Shown: positions 9,139 through 19,387 of the stretch, piece by piece
Numbering within the stretch: position 1 is the stretch's first letter
Layout: each line of letters starts with the position of its first letter
Source of the DNA: Chrysomallon squamiferum
Lineage: Eukaryota; Mollusca; Gastropoda; Neomphalida; Peltospiridae
Direction: 5' to 3'
DNA length: 22,500 nucleotides
Assembly (NCBI GenBank): GCA_012295275.1
Contig: CM022675.1
Coordinates: 6,663,332 to 6,685,831 of the forward strand
Made by a program: the position numbers and the translations under genes
Notes under the pieces: generated by a model
Told to the model about the DNA's origin: nothing
The model's database searches: none
The model's input: only the letters and a program-made list of their open reading frames with translations

Positions 9139-9880
9139 TGATAAACATATAGTAGGCCTATTGCTTTCTAAAAGGCACATACAAATAAACATGTATTCCA
9201 TGTACTGACAGATATTGTATTATGTAGGTAACACAAGGCAGACATGATTACGATAAACATGCCACATTGCAAAGAATTAAATTTTTCACTTATACACGAA
9301 ACAGAAATCCTTAATCAATAAGTATTAACATAAACAAATAAACAAACAAACAAAAATTAATAGCCGACTTCCGCGTAAAGTAACAGCAATGATTTTTACT
9401 GATTCTTGAACAATCGAGTTTCGGTGTTCCAGATAATTCCTGTCAACATCGACTCTTTAGAAAGCAGACGATAATGATTCCTCGCCTTTGTAACACTTCA
9501 CGTTAAAAAGCGAGACCGGAAGCCATTATTTAATTCCATTTTTTTTTTCTGGTTTGAAGTGTCAATGACGTTTTGCGCGAATTATATAATTTTGTTTTCT
9601 TATTTAATTTTTTTTATAAAGTAATTAAGTAGTAATGGGATTTTTGTTGTTGTTGTTTTTAATGCTTTTTATTTTTATTTTTAAATTTAATACTTTGCAA
9701 CCACTACCACAATCACTCTTGTGACTGAACTCATTACTGCTATCACTAATTCCGTTAGTTATACGATTACCACCGTTTTTGTGTTTTTTTGTTTTTTGGG
9801 TTTTTTTTTTTTTTTTGTTTGTTTGGCTAATGCTGGACTACCACTGACATTAATACTAAAGAACATCCTCAACTGTGATA
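9139..9880. other. AT-rich stretch, no gene seen
   Basis: Ordinary AT-rich DNA with a short (AAAC)n near 9335-9353 and T-runs at 9540 and 9796-9816. No gene found. Confidence 0.45.
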
Positions 9881-9883
9881 AGT

Positions 9884-10205
9884 ACAATTATTACTATTAA
9901 TAATACTACTGCTTCTACTACTACTACAGTTATTACTACTGTTATTACTACTACTATTAAAGTAAGAACTGCAACGAAATTTTATTATGACTACAATTAT
10001 TAAACTCTACTATTACTACTACTACTGTACTACTACTACTGCTACTATTACTAGTAATACTACTACTACTACCGCTGCTATTACTAGTACTACTACTACT
10101 ACTACTGTCAATACCACAATAACTACTACTGTTGTTATTATTATGAATAGTTATAGTTCTTGTAATAATAATAATCATAATCATAACAACAATAATAATA
10201 ATGAT
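9884..10205 (+). repeat. Degenerate ACT/ATT/TAC triplet array, ~320 bp
   Basis: Long imperfect triplet array dominated by ACT with ATT, GCT and AAT units, interrupted once (about 9960-10000). Both strands stay open through it, giving Thr/Ile- or Ser/Asn-rich artefact peptides. Confidence 0.9.
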
Positions 10206-10920
10206 ATGGTGATGATAAGGCAGAATCTAAGATCACTGGCTTTTAAAATTAAGCGGAAGAACAAATCGTTAAACAGTTTTTTATGAGTGTCTATTCTTTA
10301 ATAATAATAAAGAATCTTGTTTGGTAATAAATAAAGCGGTAGCTTGGAATAAATGGAGCAGTTGTTTCTTTCATTTTTTTTTTTTTTTTTTAAATTATTT
10401 ATTATTATTATTTTTTTTTTTTTTTTTATTTATCATTATTTTTTTTTTATTTATTATTTTGTCATGTGGAGGGGAAATATCGCACTGTTCAAACATATCA
10501 AGCAGACTTTCTTTCAAAACTGAAAGGAGAAAGAAATATGTTACAACTGACAGCCTCGGAAAATTTCAGTTCATGGCTGATAAATATTTGCATTTTCCCT
10601 CGCTCATACCACAAAAGAGTTTACCGAAGAAACCGTTAAACACAGCGATGTACCGCAATGAACTGCTCAAGTATTTATTCTCTCGCCAGATATCCGTGAA
10701 ATGGTTCCGTTCGTAGCATCACCACTGAAATATCTGACACTTATACAACAATGTAAAATGCAGTATAAATATTGAAAGAGCCATTTTTTTTTGGGGGACT
10801 GACTGATGGACGTTTTCGTTTTCTTAAGAGCTTTTGTGTTTTTCTCTGTCCCCGGTGTTAAAACATGTGGAACGTTTCCTTCGTGAAACACGTATTAATT
10901 TTCGAAGCATTAATCCCGTT
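10206..10920. other. T-rich tract and single-copy stretch, no gene supported
   Basis: T-runs and TTA units fill 10373-10460. From 10461 to 10920 the DNA has normal complexity. A + strand frame from 10321 to 10716 crosses the T-rich tract and continues for about 80 residues (including the Phe-Met-Ala-Asp-Lys-Tyr segment), but I see no family motif. I treat it as anonymous. Confidence 0.4.
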
Positions 10921-11245
10921 AGTAAATAAATCTGTTAATTTGTTCTGTAACTTGTTATATTAGTGATTAATTCTGTCAACTTATTCTGTAACTTTTTATA
11001 TTAGTAAATAAATCTGTTAACTTATTCTGTAACTTATTATATTAGTAAATAATTCTGTTAACTTATTTCTGTAACTTGTTATATTAGTAAATAATTGTTA
11101 ACTTATTCTGTAACTTATTATATTAGTAAATGATTCTGTTAACTTATTCTGTAACTTATTATATTAGTAAATAAATCTGTTAACTTATTCTGTTCCTTGT
11201 CATATTAGTAAATAAATTTTAACTTATTCTGTTCCTTGTCATATT
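10921..11245 (+). repeat. 41-bp minisatellite, 8 units
   Basis: Eight units, each starting AGTAAATAA and ending TATATT or CATATT. They begin at 10921, 10962, 11003, 11044, 11086, 11125, 11166 and 11207, with lengths 41, 41, 41, 42, 39, 41, 41 and 39. Within each unit CTGTTAACTTATT is followed by CTGTAACTTATTA, so the unit itself is a doubled ~13-mer plus a spacer. Units 7 and 8 share a variant, GTTCCTTGTCATATT, which points to a late duplication inside the array. Confidence 0.95.
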
Positions 11246-11345
11246 AGTAAATAATTTTGCTAACTTCTGGATAAAAATATTATTTAGTACCTTTCTATAA
11301 TAGTAAATAATTCTACTAAATTCTGGGTAAATTATTTCATTAATT
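11246..11345 (+). repeat. Decayed edge of the 41-bp minisatellite
   Basis: AGTAAATAATT recurs at 11246 and 11302 with degenerate interiors (longer unit, CTGGATAAA and CTGGGTAAA in place of CTGTAACTT). Typical edge decay of a tandem array. Confidence 0.75.
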
Positions 11346-11534
11346 TATATCACTGATACGTTCTCCTAATTTGCCTACTGAAACATCAATATGTCTCTTT
11401 GTATATAAATAAATAACTCTGTTTCTTTTTGAACTAATTATTACTATATCTTTTTATGTTTTAAATCATTGTAGTAATATGTATTTACATGTGGCTTTTT
11501 GAGTAGACATTATCTCATATATATAAATGTATCA

Positions 11535-11570
11535 GTGCGTGTATGTGTGTGTGTGTGTGTGCGTGTGTGT
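11535..11570. repeat. (TG)n microsatellite, interrupted
   Basis: GTGCGTGTATGTGTGTG-type repeat, about 36 bp with a few substitutions. Confidence 0.92.
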
Positions 11571-12190
11571 TCAAATTATTATTTTTCTTCATGTTTTTAA
11601 ATAACCAACATTAGCATGTGTAAACAGATCTTTCCTTGAGACATTCCACAGTAATAAAATATATTGTGACCGTCTGAAAAAAATAATATACTGCCTTTAA
11701 TTATTCCGTTGGAAAAGAACAGTGAATCGATTTCCTGCTATTATTTAACTAATACAAATAGAAGATGTTTATTTATTCAAACTTCGACATTTACTTGAGA
11801 GAAGGATTTTTATTTTTTATTTTTAAATTTTATTATTATTATTATTATTTTCTAATTACGTTGTTAAATGCATTGATCTTTGAGAGACTTTTTTTTTTAT
11901 TACAGAAAGAAATTAAATCATAGGTAATATGATACGTAGAAAAATGCTGAAATTCTGTAATTCTACCATCTCTTTCTCTACATAAAACGCTTCCTGAAGT
12001 CCGTAGCCATTACTCCTTACCAAGCCATAACGTCTTAGAACCACAGGACACCACAAAGCTGTAAATATCATTTGTGAATTACGCTGGTCATTCAAGTACT
12101 TGCTTGCTGCCCTCAGGTTATCCGGACATCTTTGCAGAGGGCAACAGGAACTCTCCAATTTGTCCTAAGCGTGATTTAAGCACAGGACTG

Positions 12191-12220
12191 CGCTCGGTCA
12201 TTACAGGTTTTGCCCGAGCG
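12191..12220. other. GC-rich hairpin, 7-bp stem
   Basis: CGCTCGG (12191-12197) and CCGAGCG (12214-12220) pair perfectly around a 16-nt loop. Notable for its GC content in an AT-rich region; not a tRNA arm that I can extend. Confidence 0.6.
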
Positions 12221-12658
12221 AGTTGTGAATGGAAGAGAACAAACTAGCAGTAATAGGCCTTTAACCAATATATCATGGGTCTCAAACCGCAGTTATTTTG
12301 TACGATAGCACACTAATGAAAACGATTAATGCTTATCTCTTTTCCGAAGAATGAAATCAGTCTCAGAAGAGGATGGTCTGCTCAAAGATGTCAAATGATT
12401 TTCGACGTCCTATTATTTTTACACATTTTGTTCCCACTTCTGGCTGATTTTACGTTTAGATGGTTTTGCGATTTACATGATTTCCTCAATTGTATCAAAA
12501 GACTCGGTAGCAAGGCGTTATCGTTGCTGTGTTTTTTTTTTTTTTTTTTATCACAGAAAAGGAATTGCAATGGTATAACGATAGGCATAACGACGGCAAC
12601 GTTTCTGAAAGATTAAAAGCAGTAATTGGCGTGGCGGTCGTTGTAGTTTTAATAGGCA

Positions 12659-12682
12659 TAAATAGCTAAAAGTGGCTATTTA
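12659..12682. other. 8-bp perfect hairpin
   Basis: TAAATAGC (12659-12666) and GCTATTTA (12675-12682) pair perfectly around the 8-nt loop TAAAAGTG. Confidence 0.6.
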
Positions 12683-12807
12683 GAATCATTGTCGACCACG
12701 GGAATGTCGAAACTAGCTTTAAAGAATAAAGATTTAGTATATTAGCAAGCAGGCTAGCTTGTATAAGCAGAGATATTTGCATTGATCGAGGACACGCTCG
12801 GAATCTT

Positions 12808-13395
12808 GAAATAAAAAAATCAATAGTCGTAATCGTAACAGTATTATTATCGTAGCATTTGTAATAGAAACACTACTGGTAGCAGAAGCAGTAATGTAGT
12901 ATGTGTAATAATAGTAGTTCAATAAAACTACTAACAGTAGTAGAAGTAGTAATCGTAGTAGTCGTAACAATAGTTCGTTAGGAGTAGTAATAGTAACAGT
13001 AGTTGTTGTTGTAGCAGAAGTAGTAATCGGAGTAGTAACAGTAGTAATGGCAATGATAGTAGATTTAGTAATACCTGTATGTGTAGTTGATTGTTGCATT
13101 AGTAGTAATTATAGTAATAGTTGTCATTGCTGTAGTAATAATAGTCGTTGTTGTAGTAGTAGTAGTAGTAATTATAGTAACAGTCGTTGTTGTAGTAATA
13201 AAAGTATAGCTGTAGCAATTAAATGATAGTGGTTGTTGTTGTAGCAGTAGTAGTTATAGTAACAGTCGTTGTTGTAGTAATAATAATTTATAGTTGCAGC
13301 AGTAATTATGGTAATAGTCGCTGTTGTAGTAATAATAGTGTTCGTAACGATAGTGATAATGGTGGTTGTTGTAGCAGTAGTAACAGTGACTATAG
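12808..13395 (+). repeat. GTA/GTT triplet array with higher-order repeats, ~590 bp
   Basis: Degenerate GTA, GTT, GTC and AAT triplets over nearly 600 bp. Higher-order structure is visible: the 28 bases starting TATAGTAACAGTCGTTGTTG occur exactly at 13173-13200 and 13255-13282, and TGTAGTAATA recurs at 13131, 13191, 13273 and 13325. The array therefore grew by block duplication as well as slippage. Val-rich or Asn/Ser-rich frames through it are artefacts. Confidence 0.93.
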
Positions 13396-13926
13396 TTATT
13401 CAGAAGATGTTTTTGTTTCTCTTCATTCAAATGCGTCTTTACACTGGTTTTCAGTTTCATTGGAATTATTGTTCTGACAAAATGCGTTGTCTAGACAGAT
13501 ATTTATTTCGATACTCAATAAACGGTCTGCGGCGCTGGATTACAAACCTGTTTTATTGCCTTCCAAATTAAACACAAACTTGATCGTTTCTTCGTGATCT
13601 TAATTCTAATTGACTCAACAGACTGAATGGCTCGGTCGTGATTCGAATCAGGAACAGTCTCCGAAAATGATCTTTACGTAGCCTCTGTTGACACTTTTTG
13701 TCAAAGACTCGGTAATGAAATAGTGTCGTTAATTCTCTTTTGCAGTACTGGTCAAGCTGAATTTATTAAGTTTATTTAAACAGCTGACAGTTAGCGTATG
13801 TTAAAAATAAATAATAATGTATCGTCCATTTTAAAGTTTGTATGCTTTATTAGTCTATTTCATATACACAGACACCTACATACATAAAAACGCACGCATG
13901 TACGCATGCATACACGCACATACGCA
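13396..13926. other. Non-repetitive stretch, no gene seen
   Basis: Normal-complexity DNA. The palindrome GATTCGAATC (13640-13649) resembles a tRNA B box, but no matching A box or cloverleaf was found on either strand. It ends in short CATACGCA-type repeats (13863-13926). Confidence 0.45.
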
Positions 13927-14000
13927 CAGGGCCAGATCTTACGCACTTGTCAAGGCAAAGTTTTTGCATTGCTCGACCTCCAAAAATTGCAAACATCGAT
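13927..14000 (+). mobile_element. Possible hAT-type transposon end (non-autonomous relic)
   Basis: CAGGGCCAGATCTTACGC starts at 13927. CAGGGCC followed by a GATTTA-like string, then an AAGGCAAAG block and a run of C-rich sequence, resembles the terminal inverted repeats of many animal hAT elements. I could not find the opposite end (a GGCCCTG) within the next kilobase, nor an 8-bp target duplication, and no transposase is visible. It may be a solo end or a chance resemblance. Confidence 0.28.
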
Positions 14001-14854
14001 TTTTGAAAAAATTAAAAAGCACAACACTTGAGACTGCGTAATCTGTTTTAAATTGCAAGAATAACTATCATAAGACGCCCAAAGCAGCAGTGTTAAACAC
14101 ACAATATCCATTAATATGCCTAAGGCCTTGTTACACCATGCTTTGAGACAAATGGGTTTTCACTTAAAACACATATAACGCTCCATGTGATTTGCAATGC
14201 AAAATAATAAATAAAAAAAACAAAAAAAAAAAAAAAAATGAAGATAATAATAATAATAAAAAAATGTTCCCTTTTTGAGTGTGTGGATAGAAATAAGAAA
14301 TAATCAGAACAGTTTTTGATTTGAGCAATAAGTTATGGATATGGAAAATAAAAATTTTAAATAACAAAATGATTGCATCAGAGGTCAGTAATGCTCCTCT
14401 CTGAGGTCTGTGGCTACTTTCTTGGCCTAATGGTAGCACCACCCATGCAAACCCACACACATCATCAATACAACATGACGACAATTTGCTATGAAATGAT
14501 AAAATCTGCAGAATTTGATTATTTCGTCATAATCAGGATGCAGTAATTTTAATAATGCATTGACAACAGCATAAAAAATTAATAAATAAATAAATAAATA
14601 TGATGATGATATAAAAGTGATGATAACAACAACAACAAATACATTATACTAACAACAACAACAATAACAGACACCAATAATAATAAAAAAAAAAAAAAAT
14701 AGATATAGTGATTGAAAATATTTTTATTGCCAAAGAATTACAAAATTGGAATAACAACCATATAATTGATTTGTTGTACACATATGTCGTTTAAAATGTA
14801 CATGAAAGCGAAACTGATTCACAGCGATAAACTATTCACATACGAGGTAAAAGT
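14001..14854. other. AT-rich stretch with scattered short repeats
   Basis: A-runs and AAT units at about 14208-14265, (AAAT)n at 14576-14600, (AAC)n at 14624-14665 and an A-run near 14685. The segment 14375-14480 has normal complexity but no recognised gene. Confidence 0.5.
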
Positions 14855-15330
14855 TAACAAACTTATTTTCGTCAATATAATATAAAAATTTACAAAACTA
14901 TTTTCATCATTGTAATATAAGCATTTAAAAATAGTAATAATGATAATGATGATGATAAAAATAATAATAATAATTACACGACTACAAAATAAGTACTACA
15001 AATTTACAGTTATTTATTTGATTACAACACAAGTATTGCAAATTTACAATAATATGTACATGATTTTAACAAATATTACATGTTTACAAAAGAATTTTAC
15101 ATGATTGTAACATAAGTATTATTAATTAACAAAACTGTTTACTTTTTTAAAACGTAACCATCACAAACTTAAAATATATAAATAAATAAAATAACAGATT
15201 TCGTGACTTTAAAGTACCTACTGCATATGTTTACAAAACCACGTTATTGTGACACAGTACAAGCGATCTTATTTACATGACTATAAGTATTGTAGTTATA
15301 CAAATTATGATTATTTAGCAAGGATCTCTA
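14855..15330 (+). repeat. Decayed ~40-bp minisatellite
   Basis: A loose unit of the form TTTACAAAA ... TTACATGATTGTAACATAAG-TATTACAAA recurs about ten times with a period near 36-45 bp. Clear members: TTTACAAAACTATTTTCATC (14890), TTGATTACAACACAAGTATT (15018), TACATGATTTTAACAAATAT (15057) and TACATGATTGTAACATAAGT (15098). Copies are strongly diverged and interrupted by an AAT/GAT triplet patch (14932-14974). Confidence 0.65.
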
Positions 15331-15593
15331 CTTTAAAAAATATTCACATGATCATTAGATAAGTATCAAATATTTTTTCCAAAATCTTAAAGTGTAATTC
15401 AAAAAAATAAAAATAAAAAGGTAGATTTATATCCTTTAACAGAAGAATTTTGCCAGTTCACAATATATTGAAAAATAATAATAATAATAAATACAAATTT
15501 AAAAAAAAAAAAAAAAAAAAAAGAAAGAAAAAGATAATTTCCTTAACAAAGAGTTTTACAATATTTTTGAGTTTTACAATATTTTTTAATCAA

Positions 15594-15626
<33 letters not shown>

Positions 15627-16463
15627 TTTTTTTTTCTGCCTAATTCCGATTTACGGAAATGAACGACAATTTTCTTTATCCTTTTCTAGGATTCGCTGAT
15701 GAAAACGTAAAAAAAAAAAAAAAATAAAATAAACTGAATGGAGTCACCTTGCTGATCACCCTAGCACGCTACATTACTTACATCCCTAGTCTAAGGGAAC
15801 AATGCGTAACAGAGTAAACAAGAAACAATGTATACCAATTTGAAAAGGTCGTCTGCATTTGCAAATAACGAAATGCACAAAGCCTGTATATATATATATA
15901 TATATATCAATATATCATACATAAACTGAAACTGTATTTGACTATGGTTTAGCATAAAAGCAATATCGATTCCAGTATTTAACGAAAAGTTTAATCTGGA
16001 TGATGAAAAGAATGAAATTGCGGTGTCAGAACTGTTAACTGCCGCCGAGAATGTTGTGATTTACAGACACTTTTGACAAATTAAGTTTCATATTTTCAAG
16101 CCACAAATCAGAAGAAATCGATTTAAATATTAAACATACGTGACCATGTATCCGGCTTCAAGAAAAACAACATTAGAAGTGTTTTAATTTTTGTCTGTTC
16201 AACACGATTTCGTGTTTTACGTTTTCGTTATTTATTTTTTATATTTTAAGTATCCTTGGTCTAGAAATCTTGAGCACCTCGGGTCACAGTTTTTCCGGAT
16301 ACAAGGTCTGGTAAAATAATTTTATATTTTTTTGTCTCCAATACTTGATAAAATTTCTATCAATATATATATATATTGATAAAATTTCTATCAAAACAAC
16401 TTATTCTTAAAATATAAAGATCGAACGCTGTGATCGTTCATTTCATTTATAAATAAAGACGTA
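15331..16463. other. AT-rich stretch, no gene seen
   Basis: A/purine run at 15498-15533, TTA array at 15597-15626, A16 near 15710, (TA)n at 15886-15908. The part 15930-16320 has normal complexity but no defensible frame. TGTATCCGG (16147-16155) and CCGGATACA (16295-16303) are exact complements 139 bp apart, a weak inverted pair. Confidence 0.45.
16345..16394. repeat. Duplicated 19-bp near-palindrome flanking (TA)n
   Basis: TTGATAAAATTTCTATCAA occurs at 16345-16363 and again at 16376-16394, separated by a TA tract. Each copy is an imperfect palindrome (TTGATA against TATCAA), so the 50-bp block can fold in several ways. Confidence 0.85.
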
Positions 16464-16553
16464 TGGACAGACAAACTGATAGACAGATAGACCGAAAGCC
16501 ACACAAAACAGACAGACAGACAAACAGACAAAGAGACAGACCAATGGACAGAA
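16464..16553 (+). repeat. GACA-type tetranucleotide array
   Basis: Imperfect GACA and GATA tetramers with interruptions, the same class as at 2991, 3737 and 6865. Confidence 0.88.
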
Positions 16554-16958
16554 GGTATCAAAATACTTTCACTGTGATGAATTTGCTTTATATATATCCA
16601 TCATCATACTGAGTCAGTAACTTCTAACCTTCTAATATTTTATTAATATGCACGATTTTAGTACTTGCTTTAGCTACGATCTGTAAAAATATGTCGCGTG
16701 TCATGAATTTCATACGAATACGGAACCAGGACGGCTACCATATTCAAAATATCGTACATGGCGTTCTTCGAGGGATTTTAGAATTCATTCACGGAAAAAC
16801 AAAATATAAAAAAAGTTGAATAAAAATAAAAATACAGTGATCAGATTTCAAGATTCGTTTTACTGCTTAAGTATAACTAATGGAAATGAGAAACACGAGC
16901 GTCACATCTCAAATTTAACCGAATATAAAATTTCATGTGATATTAACATGCAGTTTCT
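16554..16958. other. AT-rich stretch, no gene seen
   Basis: Ordinary sequence leading into the duplicated array. The short frame at 16816-17010 lacks a proper start and enters the repeat unit, so it is not treated as a gene. Confidence 0.45.
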
Positions 16959-17178
16959 CAGACTCATTTGCTACGGACGAAAGTTGAAAAGAGAAAAATA
17001 TTTACAATGACTCGCGCTCGGAAAGTAGTGAGGATGAAAACGAGGGAAGTGTTCTTGGACAAAAACTGTGATTACAACAACTTTAGAACTTTTCTAGGAC
17101 CAGCACAAAAATTGCACAATAGCTCCTAAATAAAATAAAATAAAATAAAATAAAATTCTTCAGCTGGAGCAAAAATAT

Positions 17179-17219
<41 letters not shown>

Positions 17220-18120
17220 TCTGATAGACCAAAAACTTGAAGTCTTTTCTTCCACTAGAACAAAAAGGTATTTCCTTCAGCTACAACAAGAATAAGATGC
17301 AGAAACAATATTGAAAGACAATGTTTATTCAGTTAGAACGCTTTCGTTAATACTGACGGTTTTTACTACGTTTATCTCAAGAAATCGAGAAAAGAATTTA
17401 ACATATAAAATGGGCACGAATTGGTACAATCATGCAAAACCGCCAAAAGAAAAAAAAAAAAAAAGAATGTAGAGTAGAACGTGTGGGTTTTCAAAATTCA
17501 AAATTAAAATGAAATAAAATAAGAAAATGTAATATACAACACAATATAATATCTAACAAAAACAAAATAAAACACAGTCAGTGATATTGGATTTAAACAA
17601 TTACAGATTTTACTTGTTTTAATATAAAACTTTAAACTCAGAAAACATATCGGGAAACATTTTCGAAACAGGATGAATATCTCCTTAATCTAAATAAAAC
17701 CTATATATATATGTATACGATTATGTCCTTGATAAGAAATAATATATTTTTTTAAATACCTGAAGAACATTTACAAATTTCACCAATGTAAACTGTAAGC
17801 ATGTGAGCACAAGCTACGTAAGAAGAAGAAAAGCAGAAACGAAAAAAAGAGAGTTCTAATAATGAAATCCTATTTCAACTTGATAAATATTAAATGATAA
17901 ACCAGGATTTCAAATGGAAGGTATTCTACAAAACAGACGTACAGCAACAGATGTCAGCTTGAACTAGGTATGGATACTTCAGTTAATGATAAAAATATAG
18001 AATATGAATTTCATTTATTTTACTAAACTATTTATTTATTTATTTATTTATTTTTTATTTATTTATTTATTTATTTATTTTATTTTATTTTATTTTATTT
18101 TATTTTATTTTATATAATTA
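16959..18120 (+). repeat. Array unit 1 (~1.16 kb)
   Basis: Starts CAGACTCATTTGCTACGGAC and ends in (TTTA)n then (TTTTA)n (about 18030-18112). It is duplicated head to tail as unit 2, starting 1,173 bp later. Inside are (TAAAA)n (17127-17155), T37 (17182-17218) and a loose internal motif of the form TTC..CTAGAACAAAAA. That motif recurs at 17052, 17083, 17158, 17219, 17250 and 17275, so the unit itself seems built from a very old short repeat. No coding frame is present. It may be a satellite-like local duplication or part of an unrecognised element. Confidence 0.9.
17182..17218. repeat. Poly-T tract (T37)
   Basis: 37 uninterrupted T inside unit 1. In unit 2 the corresponding place holds interrupted T-runs (about 18345-18378 and 18541-18573). 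Confidence 0.95.
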
Positions 18121-18131
18121 CTTTTTTTTAA

Positions 18132-19387
18132 CAGACTTATTTGCTACGGACGAAAGTTGAGAAGAGAAAAATATTTACAACGACTCGCGCTCGGAAAGCA
18201 GTGAGGATGAAAACGAGGGAAGTGTTCTTGGACAAAAACTGTGATTACAACAACTTTAGAACTTTTCTAGGACCAGCACAAAAATTGCACAATAGCTCCT
18301 AAATAAAATAAAATAAAATTCTTCAGCTGGAGCAAAAATATAACTTTTTTATTTTTTTATTTTTTTTTTTTTTTTTTTGTCTCCTAAAACTAAAATAAAA
18401 TAAAATAAAATAAAATAAAGTAAAATAAAATAATTAAAGCGTAGGATGGTTCTTCAAAAACTGTGATTACAACAACTTTAGAACTGGACCAGCAAAAAAA
18501 TTGCACAATATAAATAAAATAAAATAAAATTCTTCAGCTTATTTTTTTATTTTTTTTTTTTTTTTTTTTTTTTGTTTTTTTGTCTGATAGACCAAAAACT
18601 TGAAATCTTTTCTTCCACTAGAACAAAAAGGTATTTCCTTCAGCTACAACAAGAATAAGATGCAGAAACAATATTGAAAGACAATGTTTATTCAGTTAGA
18701 ACGCTTTCGTTAATATTGACGGTTTTCACTACGTTTATCTCAAGAAATCAAGAAAAGAATTTAACATATAAAATGGGCACGAATTGGTACAATCATGCAA
18801 AACCACCAAGAGAGAGAAAAAAAAAAAAGAATGTAGAGTAGAATGTGTGGGTTTTCAAAATGTAATATACAACACAATATAATATCTAACAAAAACAAAA
18901 TAAAACACAATGTGATATTGGATTTAAACAATTACAGATTTTACTTGTTTTAATATAAAACTTTAAACTCAGAAAACATATCGGGAAACATTTTCGAAAC
19001 AGGATGAATATCTCCTTAATCTAAATAAAACCTATATATGTATACGATTATGTCCTTGATAAGAAATAATTTTTTTTTTTTAAATACCTGAAGAACATTT
19101 ACAAATTTCACCAATGTAAACTGTAAGCATGTGAGCACAAGCTACGTAAGAAGAAGAAAAGCAGAAACGAAAAAAAGAGAGTTCTAATAATGAAATCCTA
19201 TTTCAACTTGATAAATATTAAATGATAAACCAGGATTTCAAATGGAAGGTATTCTACAAAACAGACGTACAGCAACAGATGTCAGCTTGAACTAGGTATG
19301 GATACTTCAGTTAATGATAAATATATAGTATATGAATTTCATTTATTTTACGAAACTATTTATTTATTTATTTATTTATTTATTTAT
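18132..19387 (+). repeat. Array unit 2 (~1.26 kb), near-identical to unit 1
   Basis: Matches unit 1 closely: the first ~170 bp differ at about four positions, all transitions. Differences in length come from microsatellites, from loss of about 32 bp present at 17499-17530 of unit 1, and from an internal partial duplication. CAAAAACTGTGATTACAACA near 18234 recurs near 18457, followed again by TAAAATAAAATTCTTCAGCT. It ends in (TTTA)n at 19361-19387. This is the youngest duplication in the array. Confidence 0.92.
18228..18576 (+). repeat. Partial internal duplication in unit 2
   Basis: The segment from TTCTTGGACAAAAACTG through the (TAAAA)n, CTTCAGCT and poly-T occurs twice, at about 18228-18378 and 18451-18573, where unit 1 has it once. 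The second copy lacks the bases between TTTAGAAC and GGACCAGCA, so it carries a small deletion. Confidence 0.85.

Larger units (their letters stand above)
11346..12807. other. AT-rich stretch, no gene seen
   Basis: Mostly single-copy-looking DNA with a (TG)n at 11535-11570, a short TTA run near 11828-11850 and a T19 run near 12532-12550. The minus frame at 11913-12158 (81 codons) lies in normal-complexity DNA but shows no motif I recognise. Two hairpins are listed separately. Confidence 0.45.

Noticed and set aside
8899-9208. Frames encoding poly-Asp, poly-Tyr, poly-Asn or poly-Ile
   Set aside because: All are readings of the compound triplet microsatellite in different frames and on both strands.
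10321-10716. + strand frame of 131 codons with a normal-complexity C-terminal part
   Set aside because: It crosses a T-rich simple repeat near its start, has no recognisable domain, and nothing around it suggests an exon.
11913-12158. Minus-strand frame of 81 codons in normal-complexity DNA
   Set aside because: No known motif. At this length open frames arise by chance, and no splice or promoter context is visible.
12266-12300. Possible hAT terminus (GGGTCTCAAACCGCAG)
   Set aside because: Resembles the GGTCTCAAAC part of some hAT ends but lacks the CAG start and any inverted partner.
13630-13660. tRNA or tRNA-derived SINE B box (GATTCGAATC)
   Set aside because: No A box at a suitable distance and no cloverleaf on either strand; the palindrome alone is insufficient.
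16816-17010. + strand frame of 64 codons
   Set aside because: Alternative start codon and extends into the duplicated unit. In unit 2 the sequence before the shared segment is unrelated, so the frame is not preserved.
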